A DNA stretch of 64,000 nucleotides from Haloarchaeobius litoreus (GTDB lineage: Archaea > Halobacteriota > Halobacteria > Halobacteriales > Natrialbaceae), in assembly GCF_024495425.1 (NCBI RefSeq), contig NZ_JANHJR010000001.1, forward strand, positions 1,178,001 to 1,242,000, read 5' to 3'. Position numbers and translations under genes: made by a program. The notes under the pieces were generated by a model. The model had not been told where the DNA came from. It ran no database searches and was given only the letters and a program-made list of their open reading frames with translations. Of this stretch, positions 43,156 to 50,829 are shown piece after piece; within the stretch, counting starts at the first letter, position 1; each line of letters opens with the position of its first letter.

Positions 43156-43403
43156 GTGTCGGACTCGACGACGAGACCGGTCGACCGACCACTGGTCGCC
43201 CCACCGGTTCCACTCGTCGTCGTATCTCGCCTGTCGAGAGGACAGCGACGGGCTTAGGTATGGGTCGCCCGCCGGCCGGATACGGACCATTACGGGCCGC
43301 TCGGTGAGCGGCCGGCTGACCCTGCCGTCCGGTACGGCGACCCTGGAACCGTTCGCCCGAAGCGACGTCGGCGACACCGGTCGGTTCGCGTCGCCCGTCG
43401 GCG

Positions 43404-43475
43404 CATCGAGTGTTGTCCCCGTCCGCGGGGAGGACCCGGCGACGGAGTCGAACCGTCGTGTGACCGCTCCGGGTC
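43404..43475 (-). promoter_or_regulatory. tRNA-minihelix-like leader, copy 1 (no gene attached)
   Basis: Read on the minus strand: outer stem GACCCGG (43475-43469) pairs with CCGGGTC (43439-43433); inside it GACGG-TTCGACT-CCGTC (43457-43441) makes a 5-bp, 7-nt-loop T-arm shape. Then a 5-bp hairpin CCCCG/CGGGG (43430-43417) and an ATG (43406-43404) at 27 nt from the element. The ATG opens only a 38-codon Arg-rich frame ending at 43290. Spacing is the same as for the three copies that precede real genes, so this may be a leader whose gene was lost. Confidence 0.65.
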
Positions 43476-43569
43476 GGAGTGGGCGATGACGCCGGCTGGA
43501 CCGTCCGTCGTCTCGCTACGGGATCATGGATAGCGGTCGACCGGCTCGGGAGAGCCGGTGCGTCTCAGT

Positions 43570-45108
43570 TCAGGCGGAACCGCTCGACCCGTTGTCGAAC
43601 GGGTTCGCGTTCTCGCCGTTGTGGCGGCACTGGACGGCGGCGAAGTCCAGGTCGAAGCTGACGGAGTCGGTCTGGATCTCGTTGCCGACCTCCACCGGGA
43701 CACACCACTTCATCGCGACGCAGTGGGTGCCCGGGAGGAAGCAGTACTCGTCGTCCTCGTCGGCCTGGCCGAGCAGCGGGAGCGCCTCCAGCTTGAAGCC
43801 GCTCGACGCCGCGTCGTTGAACTCCGCCAGGGTGCCCTCGAAGAACACCACCTCTCCCACCACGACGGACTCGATTATGGACTGGTAGATGTTCGGGAGG
43901 ACGATGGCGAGGTCGTCGGCCGACGTGTTGTAGTAGTCGGTGCCGTCGCCGTCGCCGGGGTTGTTGACCGCGGTTCCGGCCATGTCCTTGAGCAGCTGGG
44001 GCTCGCCGGCCCCCGGGTCGTTGATGTCGATGACGATGATGCGGGTGCCGCCGGCCTTCGCGTCGTTTGCGGCCTGCAGCTCGTCGACGTTGCTCTCGAA
44101 CTGCTCGCCGTCGGTGAGCAGGATCATGATCTTCTGTGCGCCCGAACGGGCGTTGGCGCTGAGGTAGCTGTCGCCCTCCTGCACCGCGAGCCCGAGGGCC
44201 GTGCCGGTCACGCCCTCCGGGACCGCCTGGATGCTGGAGATGGCGTTCTGGACGTCGGCCTCGACTCCCGAGGGCCCGAACACCACGCCGGGTGCCTGGT
44301 CGTCGCCGATGTAGTCCTCGTTGCCGAACGTGAACACGCCGATCTCGGTGTCGGCGGTCTCGTCGAAGACGATGGTTGCGAAGTCGCCCGCGGCGTCCTT
44401 GGCGACGGCGAGCTTGGTGGTCGTGCCACCCATGCCGTCGGAGATCTCGCCGCCGTACTGGTCGTACTCCATCGAGCCGGAGATGTCCTGCACGACGAGG
44501 ATGTCGCTCGTGCCGGCTCCCTCGGTGATGGTGTTCGAACAGTCCTCGTCGTACCAGAGGGTGACGTCGATGTTCTCGGCGAGCTCGCCCACGTCGGGCG
44601 TGTCGTCGACCTCGGCCTCGGGCTCGGTGAGCCCGTTGTCGAGGTCGTCGTAGACGCTCCCGCGCATCCAGAGGTAGGCGGGGTTGTCACAGATGTGGAG
44701 ACTGACGGTGACCTCACCGCAGTCGCCGGGCTTGACGTCGTCCAGTTCGAAGACCGGGATCTCCTCGCCGTCGATGAAGCCCTCGGTGTCACAGGCGAAC
44801 CCGAGGTCCGCGCGCTCCTCCCAGGTCATCGGGCCCTCGGCCATGTCGATGAGCCCCTGGTCGATGAGCTGCTGCTCGGTCGGGGCCTGTCCGATGATCT
44901 CCCACTCTTCGCTCGGACCGTAGTAGCTGGCCTTGTAGTCCAGCTGGAGGTCGAGCCGGCCAGCCGTGAGGCTGTTGCCGACGAAGCCCTCGCGGTCGTT
45001 GAACAGGGCCGTGGTGCCGAGGCCCGCACCCGCAGCAGCTACACCGACCGTCCCGAGCCCGGCGAGGACCGTCCGCCGGGTGATGTCGTACGTCTGTTTC
45101 TCTGTCAT
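43570..45108 (-). CDS. SipW-type secreted protein with inserted vWA domain (1)
   Basis: The 512-residue protein has a twin-arginine/SipW-type signal: RRTVLAGLGTVGVAAAGAGL, TTALFNDRE, then GNSLTAGRLDLQLDY (44-58). A beta scaffold spans about 60-195. A von Willebrand A domain (201-417) is inserted, with MIDAS residues DISGSM (208-213), Thr303 and LTDGE (331-335). The scaffold resumes at EVVFFEGTLAEF (419-430) and ends QTDSVSFDLDFAAVQCRHN. Eight or more Cys suggest disulfides. It should be secreted and bind a metal-dependent partner through the vWA site. It lies downstream of its paralog at 45240 with its own structured leader. Confidence 0.88.
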   Translation of the reverse strand: MTEKQTYDITRRTVLAGLGTVGVAAAGAGLGTTALFNDREGFVGNSLTAGRLDLQLDYKASYYGPSEEWEIIGQAPTEQQLIDQGLIDMAEGPMTWEERADLGFACDTEGFIDGEEIPVFELDDVKPGDCGEVTVSLHICDNPAYLWMRGSVYDDLDNGLTEPEAEVDDTPDVGELAENIDVTLWYDEDCSNTITEGAGTSDILVVQDISGSMEYDQYGGEISDGMGGTTTKLAVAKDAAGDFATIVFDETADTEIGVFTFGNEDYIGDDQAPGVVFGPSGVEADVQNAISSIQAVPEGVTGTALGLAVQEGDSYLSANARSGAQKIMILLTDGEQFESNVDELQAANDAKAGGTRIIVIDINDPGAGEPQLLKDMAGTAVNNPGDGDGTDYYNTSADDLAIVLPNIYQSIIESVVVGEVVFFEGTLAEFNDAASSGFKLEALPLLGQADEDDEYCFLPGTHCVAMKWCVPVEVGNEIQTDSVSFDLDFAAVQCRHNGENANPFDNGSSGSA

Positions 45109-45121
45109 TGTTGTGTGTACT

Positions 45122-45190
45122 CCCCCCTTTCGGGGAACGGCCCACCGACGGAGTCGAACCGTCGTCGTCGGTCCCTGTGACCGATGGGCC
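45122..45190 (-). promoter_or_regulatory. tRNA-minihelix-like leader, copy 2
   Basis: On the minus strand the outer stem GGCCCA (45190-45185) pairs with TGGGCC (45144-45139) and can be extended to 8 bp with one U-G pair. GACGG-TTCGACT-CCGTC (45163-45147) forms the T-arm-like hairpin. The region between holds an extra hairpin TCGGTC/GACCGA (loop ACAGG, 45084 side excluded; 45084 is not part of it, the stem is 45068-free, lying at 45168-45184). Next comes CCCC-GAAA-GGGG (45135-45122) and the ATG at 45108. The outer stem differs in sequence from the other copies but is still paired. Confidence 0.75.
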
Positions 45191-45239
45191 ACCGTCGCAC
45201 CCCCAGCGCGACGGTCGAGGCAGTCAGTCTTCGGTCGGG

Positions 45240-46703
45240 TCAGACCGGCGTGCTGTTGTTGCCGCCCGTGCTGTCGTTGTCACCCACGTCGCCCGTGGGG
45301 TTGTGGCGCGACTGTTCGGCGTCGACCACGAGGTCGAACATGATGGAGTCGGTCTGGACCTCGTTGCCAACCTCCGCGGGCAGGCACCATTCGAAGCCGA
45401 TGCACTGCGTGGTCACGCCCGGGTACGGGTCGCGAGCCTCGGAGGTACGGTCGCCGTCGAGCTCGATACCCTCGGCGAGTGCCGCGAACACCTCGGCCAT
45501 CGTGCCGGAGATGATCTTCTGCTCGCCCGCGAGGACGACCTGTGCGATCGCCTCGTAGATGGTGTCGAGGTCGGCCGGGTCGGGTGCGGCGAACGCGTCG
45601 TCGGGGTTGCTCGCGATGTCGTCCTCGAGGAACTCCTCGTCGGCGTCCCCACCCAGCGCGATGGTGAAGATGCGGATGCCGGCGGCCTTCGCGTCGGTCG
45701 CGGCCTGCTCGGCGTTCGACGGGCTGTTGACGACGCCGTCGGTCAGGACGATCATGACCTTCGACGCGCCGGCGGTGGCGTTCGAGCCGTTGATGAGCTC
45801 GTCGTGACCCGCCGTGATACCGGCGGTCATGTTCGTGCTGCCACCGGCCGTGTAGGCCGCGATGGCGTCCTTGACGTCCTGGTAGACCGTCGTCAGCTCC
45901 TGGTCGACGGACGCGCCGCCGCTGAAGGAGATTGCCGCGGCCTCGTCGGGGTTCGACAGGTTGTCGACGAAGTCCTGCGCGGCGGTCCGGAGTGCGTCGA
46001 TCTTCGGGCCAGCCATCGAACCGGAGACGTCACTGACGAGTGCGACCTCGAGCTCCTGGGACTCGCCGGTCCCGGTGGGCTCGTAGACGTTGTCGCAGTC
46101 CTCGTCGTACCAGACGCAGACCTCGATGAGGTCGGCGAGCTCGCCCAGGCCGTCGGTGTCGTCGCCCTCGTCGGCGAGCTCGGGCTCGGTCTGGCCGTTC
46201 TCGTTGTTGGCGTAGACGGTGCCGGAGAGGTCGAGCCAGGCCGGGTTGTCACAGATGTGGATGCTGATGGTGACCTCGCCGCAGTCACCGGGCTTGATGT
46301 CCGAGAGCGTGAAGATGGGCATCTCGTCGCCGTTGACGAGGAACTCGTCTGCCTCGTCGGAACAGAACGCGAAGTCCTCGCCCGTGACGAGGTCCTCCCA
46401 CTCCTGCAGGTCCGCGGGGCTGGGTGCCTGGTCGAGCAGGTAGCGGCCCTCGCCGAGGTCCTCGGCGTCCGGGTAGCCCATGGCGATGACGTCGTCGAGG
46501 CGGCCCTCACCACCGAGGTAGGTGGCCTCGTAGTCGAGCTTCAGGTCGAGCGAACCCGCGGTGAGGCTGTTGCCGATGAGGCCTTCGCGGTCGTTGAACA
46601 GTGCGGTGGTGCCGAGGCCCGCGCCCGCGGCGGCGATACCGACGGTGCCGAGTCCGGCGAGGACTGTCCGTCGGGAGATGGTGTGTTGTCTGTCGTTGGT
46701 CAT
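45240..46703 (-). CDS. SipW-type secreted protein with inserted vWA domain (2)
   Basis: The 487-residue paralog of the next gene has the same signal (RRTVLAGLGTVGIAAAGAGL, TTALFNDREG, GNSLTAGSLDLKLDY). Its scaffold is interrupted by a vWA domain (about 215-405) with MIDAS motif DVSGSM (225-230) and VLTDGVVNS. The scaffold returns at ISGTMAEVFAALAEGIELDG and ends QTDSIMFDLVVDAEQSRHN. The paired Cys positions of the scaffold (for example GDCGEVTISIHICDNPAW) are shared with both neighbours. Secreted; the ligand is unknown. It has its own structured leader. Confidence 0.88.
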   Translation of the reverse strand: MTNDRQHTISRRTVLAGLGTVGIAAAGAGLGTTALFNDREGLIGNSLTAGSLDLKLDYEATYLGGEGRLDDVIAMGYPDAEDLGEGRYLLDQAPSPADLQEWEDLVTGEDFAFCSDEADEFLVNGDEMPIFTLSDIKPGDCGEVTISIHICDNPAWLDLSGTVYANNENGQTEPELADEGDDTDGLGELADLIEVCVWYDEDCDNVYEPTGTGESQELEVALVSDVSGSMAGPKIDALRTAAQDFVDNLSNPDEAAAISFSGGASVDQELTTVYQDVKDAIAAYTAGGSTNMTAGITAGHDELINGSNATAGASKVMIVLTDGVVNSPSNAEQAATDAKAAGIRIFTIALGGDADEEFLEDDIASNPDDAFAAPDPADLDTIYEAIAQVVLAGEQKIISGTMAEVFAALAEGIELDGDRTSEARDPYPGVTTQCIGFEWCLPAEVGNEVQTDSIMFDLVVDAEQSRHNPTGDVGDNDSTGGNNSTPV

Positions 46704-46714
46704 TGCTGTTTACT

Positions 46715-46774
46715 CCCCCCTTAGGGGACGACCCGGCGACGGAGTCGAACCGTCGCGAGAGACCGCTCCGGGTC
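46715..46774 (-). promoter_or_regulatory. tRNA-minihelix-like leader, copy 3
   Basis: On the minus strand GACCCGG (46774-46768) pairs with CCGGGTC (46736-46730) over 7 bp; GACGG-TTCGACT-CCGTC (46754-46738) forms the T-arm-like hairpin. CCCC-TAA-GGGG (46727-46715, G run of six) follows, and the ATG at 46703 lies 26 nt after the element. A TAA stop is in frame three codons before the ATG, so this leader is not translated as part of the protein. Confidence 0.75.
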
Positions 46775-46795
46775 AGCGGTGTCCGAGCAGCGTGG

Positions 46796-48121
46796 CTACT
46801 CGAAGACCAGGTCGAGGGCGACGCCCTCCTCCGCGGAGGTGTCGTAGTCGCCCTGGAGCGTCACGGTCACGTCGCCGCTCACGCTGAACGGGCCGGAGAC
46901 CTGTGCCGCGCTGGTGTTCACGACGAGGTGCTGGATGTCGCGGGGACCGACGCCGTCGTCGTTCGAGACCACGAGGGTGTCGGGACCAACCAGCCCGACG
47001 GCGTCGCCGCCGACGGTCAGCGCGAGGTTGTCGACCGCGATGGTGGCCTCGTCGACCTTCCCTTGGACCGCGAAGCGGCCACCCGGGGCGGTGATGCTGT
47101 CGGCGACGGTCACGCCGTCGAGTTCGAACGTCGCGTTTCCGGACCCATCGTGCGTGTAGACGAACGGGACCGTGTCGCCGGACGTCCACGTGTACTCGCC
47201 CTCGTCGGCGTTGCCGGGTGCGATGCCGACCGCGAGCTCCCAGGTGTTGGTGCCGCCGAAGCGGGCCCGTGCGAACGACGTGTCGTCGAGGTCCGCGAAG
47301 CCCTCGCCCTGGCTGGTCGTCACGACGGGGTTGTGCCGCGACTGTTCGGCGTCGAACACCAGGTCGAAGCTGACGGAGTCGGTCTGGACCTCGTTGCCCA
47401 CCTCGACGGGCAGTTCCCAGTAGAAGCCGATACAGTACGTGCTCGCGCCGGGGACCGGGTCGAACTCGGGCGTGCTGGCGTCGCCGTCGAGGCCGATGCC
47501 GGCCTCGAGTGCGGTGAACGCGTCGGCCATGCTGCCCTCGAAGAGGACCACTTCGCCGTCGTCGAGGACGTTGTTGCAGTTCGGGTCGTACCACATGGTG
47601 ACCTCGATGAGGTCGGCGAGTTCGCCGACGCCGTCGACGTCGTCGCCCTCGTCGGCGAGCTCGGGCTCGGTCTGGCCGTTCTCGAGGTTGTCGTACATCG
47701 AGCCGGACATCGTCACCCACGCGGGGTTGTCACAGATGTGGAGGCTGACGGTGACCTCGCCGGAGTCACCGGGCTTCACGTCGTGGAGCTCGAAGACCGG
47801 GATCTCAGTCCCGTTGATGAGAAGCGCCTGGCCATCCTCGGAACAGTAGTCGATCTCCCCGCCGAACTGGTCCTCCCACGCCTGCTCCTCCGCTGGGGTC
47901 GGGACCTGTCCGAGCACGACGTTGCCGTCGGGGCCGTCGTAGGTGGCCTTGTAGTCGAGCAGGAGGTCGAGCGAACCCGCGGTGAGCGTGTTGCCGAAGA
48001 AGCCCTCCCGGTCGTTGAACAGTGCGGTGGTACCGAGGCCCGCGCCCGCGGCTGCGACGCCGACGGTGCCGAGGCCTGCGAGTACGGTACGCCGAGTGAG
48101 GTGTTGTCTTTCGGTTGTCAT
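46796..48121 (-). CDS. SipW-type secreted protein, vWA-free scaffold
   Basis: The 441-residue protein shows the family scaffold without a vWA domain: signal RRTVLAGLGTVGVAAAGAGL, TTALFNDREG, GNTLTAGSLDLLLDY (43-57), then the beta domain with GDSGEVTVSLHICDNPAW. WYDPNCNNVLDDGEVVLFEG (177-196) is the point where both paralogs carry the vWA insertion. The scaffold ends at QTDSVSFDLVFDAEQSRHN (246-264). A separate C-terminal beta domain (about 270-441) replaces the short tails of the paralogs and resembles a 'choice-of-anchor'-type module. First gene of the locus after the long divergent region. Confidence 0.86.
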   Translation of the reverse strand: MTTERQHLTRRTVLAGLGTVGVAAAGAGLGTTALFNDREGFFGNTLTAGSLDLLLDYKATYDGPDGNVVLGQVPTPAEEQAWEDQFGGEIDYCSEDGQALLINGTEIPVFELHDVKPGDSGEVTVSLHICDNPAWVTMSGSMYDNLENGQTEPELADEGDDVDGVGELADLIEVTMWYDPNCNNVLDDGEVVLFEGSMADAFTALEAGIGLDGDASTPEFDPVPGASTYCIGFYWELPVEVGNEVQTDSVSFDLVFDAEQSRHNPVVTTSQGEGFADLDDTSFARARFGGTNTWELAVGIAPGNADEGEYTWTSGDTVPFVYTHDGSGNATFELDGVTVADSITAPGGRFAVQGKVDEATIAVDNLALTVGGDAVGLVGPDTLVVSNDDGVGPRDIQHLVVNTSAAQVSGPFSVSGDVTVTLQGDYDTSAEEGVALDLVFE

Positions 48122-48130
48122 TGATGTGTT

Positions 48131-48187
48131 CCCCCCAAGGGGAAGACCTGGTGACGGAGTCGAACCGTCTGCGTCCCATTCCAAGTC
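48131..48187 (-). promoter_or_regulatory. tRNA-minihelix-like leader, copy 4
   Basis: On the minus strand GACTTGG (48187-48181) pairs with CCAGGTC (48151-48145) over 7 bp with one U-G pair; GACGG-TTCGACT-CCGTC (48169-48153) forms the T-arm-like hairpin. CCCC-TT-GGGG (48142-48131, G run of six) follows. The ATG at 48121 lies 23 nt after the element. Confidence 0.75.
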
Positions 48188-48310
48188 GATGTGCCCGTCT
48201 TCGTATGCAGCGTACACGGGTCGGGGGTGGCGACGGCCTGTCGCGCCCCGATGCCCTGGGTGTGGCTGCTCCCCCTTCGACGGGCTATCCTTCCCTCCGA
48301 CACCTATCGA

Positions 48311-48322
48311 CTTACTTATGCT
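48311..48322 (-). promoter_or_regulatory. Possible promoter of the SipW locus
   Basis: GCATAAGTAAG on the minus strand is the most AT-rich box in the 540-bp divergent region and would start an mRNA near 48285-48290, giving a leader of about 165 nt that includes element copy 4. Weak evidence only. Confidence 0.35.
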
Positions 48323-48610
48323 CTACTTTCGTCCTCTCAGTGGCCCGTTGCGTTCCAGTCCGGTCCTGCTACCACCGAAATTGCCGCGACCGGTATGGGG
48401 TCCGGACACGGGTCGTCGGGCACGTTAGCGCCGCCACTGGTGCGGGTTTCTCCCAGGAACCGGTCGCCGAACGACACGGCCGCCGTACTGACGGAACGGA
48501 GACCGGATTGAGACCCCTGCCGGTTCTGGAACGGGTTTCTATCGAAAATATGACTGTTGCAATCGGGCCTTGCTCTCGCCGACCCATCGGTGTCCGCTCT
48601 CCATACCTAT

Positions 48611-48665
48611 CCCCCCTCCGCGTGTTACGTGCAGCCGACGACGCGTATCCGCGCGTCGTGGGGGG
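48611..48665 (+). promoter_or_regulatory. Structured leader of the divergent regulator
   Basis: An 8-bp perfect hairpin ACGACGCG/CGCGCGTCGT-type (stem 48638-48645 with 48652-48659, loop of six) is followed directly by GGGGGG (48660-48665) and ACAATG. A CCCCCC run at 48611-48616 could pair with the G run and hide it. The G6-ACA-start layout mirrors the leaders of the secreted-protein genes. Confidence 0.5.
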
Positions 48666-48668
48666 ACA

Positions 48669-49196
48669 ATGTTACTCAACAAGACACGCACAGTACCTGA
48701 TTCGGACGTGTTCGCCATTCTCAGCAGCCCACGCCGCCGCCACACGCTGGAGTACCTGCGACGCCACGACGAGAGTGTCGCGCTCCGCGACCTCGCGGAG
48801 GCCATCGCGACGGTCGAATCCGGGGAGTCGCCCGCACCACGCGGGGTCCGCCACGCGGTGTACGTCTCGCTCCACCAGACACACCTGCCGATGCTCGACG
48901 GGGCCGGCGTGCTGGCCTACGACGCCGACCGCAAGCTGGTCGAGCTCCTCGACTCCGCCCGCGACGTGGAGCGGTACATGACCATGACGACCGCCTTCGG
49001 CGTCAGCTGGGCCGAGTACTACCGTGGCCTCGGCGTCGTCGGCCTGTTCCTCGTGGTCGCCGCGCTCGCGAACGTCCCGGTGCTCTCCGTGGTCCCGCCG
49101 CTGGCCTGGGCCTCCGCATTCCTCGCGACCTTCGCCGTCTCCTCGGCCTACCAGCTCTGGGGGCAGCGTCCCGGCCTGCTGCGTGCGCTGTTCTGA
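48669..49196 (+). CDS. Winged-helix regulator with two membrane helices (1)
   Basis: The 175-residue protein has a DUF7344-type winged helix (about 10-100): SDVFAILSSPRRRHTLEYLR, ALRDLAEAIATVE, and VYVSLHQTHLPMLDGAGVLAY. Two hydrophobic helices (about 118-138 and 140-160) follow, so the DNA-binding domain is held at the membrane. It is divergent from the SipW locus and shares its intergenic region, which makes it a candidate regulator of that locus. A paralog lies at 53792. It has a structured G-rich leader. Confidence 0.82.
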   Translation: MLLNKTRTVPDSDVFAILSSPRRRHTLEYLRRHDESVALRDLAEAIATVESGESPAPRGVRHAVYVSLHQTHLPMLDGAGVLAYDADRKLVELLDSARDVERYMTMTTAFGVSWAEYYRGLGVVGLFLVVAALANVPVLSVVPPLAWASAFLATFAVSSAYQLWGQRPGLLRALF

Positions 49197-49398
49197 TGTC
49201 AACTTTGCTCGTCGAAACTCGCTTCTATCGGTGAGACAGCTGGTTAGTAGAGATGCGTTGTTCCCGCTGAGGTTTCTGCCAATTCGACGAGGGATTCCGA
49301 TAGCCGTCCAAGATACTCAACGCAGATCTTGTCGAATTGATTCGCAGTAAACTACCCGGACAGCCGGTATCGTCGTCGCGCAGCACTGCCGAGAGGAA

Positions 49399-50829
49399 CT
49401 ACTCTCGGGGCTGCTGGAGGATCTCGGCGACGGCCCGTTCAACATCCTCGACACACTGTTCGACGTGCTTTCGATGCGTCCGGAACGAGAGGACACAGAC
49501 CCGCGGAGTGAACCGGCCGTCGACTGTCGTCGCCGACAGGTGGACCCGACCGTACTGGTTGATTCGCTCGAGCACTGCACGATTGAGGTTGTCGAGGGGC
49601 TCGCCCGTCACACCCGGTGGCTCGACGCGGAACGCGAGCGTCGAGAGCTGCGGATCCGCCACCACCTGGACGGAGTTCACGTCACGGAGTTCGCTCGCGA
49701 CCCACCGGGAGAGGTCGAGTTTCTCAGCGAGGTTGGCCCGGAAGGGTGCGACGCCGTGCATCCGGAGCGGGAGCCAGACCCGTAACCCGCGGAAATCCCG
49801 CGAGAGTTCCGGCCCGAGCTGGCTGAAATCTACGTATCCGGCGGCGAGACGATGCTCGGACATGTAGTCGGCGCTAACCGCGTGGGCACGCTCGAGGGAG
49901 TTCCCGTCTCGGACGAGCAGCGCCCCCGTTCCGTACGGAAGGAACAGTCCCTTGTGGGGGTCGAGCGTGATCGAATCACACCGCGGGAGGCCGGCGAGTT
50001 GCTCGCGGCCGTCGTCGGTCAGCACGAAGAAGCCACCGTAGGCAGCGTCCGCATGGAGCCACAGATCCTGGCAGGCAGCGAGGTCCGCGAGTTCGTCCAG
50101 GTCGTCCACCGCACCGGTGTTGGTCGTTCCCGCCGAGCCGACGAGCAGGAACGGACGCTTACCGGCGTCCCGATCCGCCTCGACGGCGGCCTCGAGAGCG
50201 TCGATCCTGATACGATAGTCCTCATCAGAAGGGATCAAGCGGACGTTCTCCCGCGGGAACCCAGCGAGCACTGCGGCTTTCGTGACCGAGTGGTGGGCCT
50301 GGTCGCTCGTATAGATCATCCCGTCGGAGAAGTCGTCCGGAAGTCGCTCGCGCCGGGCGGTGATAGTGGCGACGAGATTCGCTATCGAGCCGCCCGATGT
50401 CAGGAGGCCGAAGGCACCGTCGGGGTAGCCGACCATCTCACAGAACCACTCCACCACGTTCCCCTCGAGTCGGGCGAGCGCCGGCGCCCCCGCCCACGCG
50501 CCCACGTATCGATTGATGGCATTGGCGATGAGGTCGGCCACCGCTGCGTGGAAGAGCCCCCCGCTTGGGATATACGATAAGTTCCCTGGATGCGGGCCGT
50601 TGATCGAGTATGGAATAGCGTCCTCGAACAGGAGGTCGAGCAGTTCCGCGAGCGGCGTCGGCTCCTCGGGTACCTGTTCGCGCAGATGCTCGAACCGATC
50701 GTCGACCCTGACGTTCGCGGCCGGCTGGTCGGGCAGGCTCTCTATGTGTTCAAGGACGCGGTCGGTCGTCGCAGACACCATGTCGGCCATCTCCTCTCTG
50801 GTGAGTTCCAGCGATCGATCCGGTGCCAT
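49399..50829 (-). CDS. PLP-dependent group II decarboxylase (aromatic/acidic amino acid type)
   Basis: The 476-residue protein is a fold-type I PLP enzyme. LLTSGGSIANLVATITARRE (about 140) binds the cofactor phosphate, DLWLHADAAYGGFF (about 256-269) holds the Asp that contacts the pyridine N, and SITLDPHKGLFLPYG (about 285-299) holds the Schiff-base Lys. The family decarboxylates amino acids such as tyrosine, DOPA, tryptophan, glutamate or 2,4-diaminobutyrate; the substrate cannot be told here. Composition is slightly less GC-rich than most neighbours. It stands alone. Confidence 0.9.
   Translation of the reverse strand: MAPDRSLELTREEMADMVSATTDRVLEHIESLPDQPAANVRVDDRFEHLREQVPEEPTPLAELLDLLFEDAIPYSINGPHPGNLSYIPSGGLFHAAVADLIANAINRYVGAWAGAPALARLEGNVVEWFCEMVGYPDGAFGLLTSGGSIANLVATITARRERLPDDFSDGMIYTSDQAHHSVTKAAVLAGFPRENVRLIPSDEDYRIRIDALEAAVEADRDAGKRPFLLVGSAGTTNTGAVDDLDELADLAACQDLWLHADAAYGGFFVLTDDGREQLAGLPRCDSITLDPHKGLFLPYGTGALLVRDGNSLERAHAVSADYMSEHRLAAGYVDFSQLGPELSRDFRGLRVWLPLRMHGVAPFRANLAEKLDLSRWVASELRDVNSVQVVADPQLSTLAFRVEPPGVTGEPLDNLNRAVLERINQYGRVHLSATTVDGRFTPRVCVLSFRTHRKHVEQCVEDVERAVAEILQQPRE

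Noticed and set aside
43290-43406. 38-codon frame after the orphan tRNA-like leader as a real protein
   Set aside because: One third of its residues are Arg, unlike haloarchaeal proteins; listed only as the frame opened by the leader's ATG.
45139-48187. The repeated CGACGG...CCGTCG inverted repeats as DNA operators for a repressor
   Set aside because: Possible for the inner stem, but the outer stems change sequence while staying paired, which fits RNA better than a DNA site; kept as an alternative.
43433-48187. The four elements as complete tRNA genes or pseudogenes
   Set aside because: There is no D-arm or anticodon arm; only 11-21 nt separate the outer stem from the T-arm.
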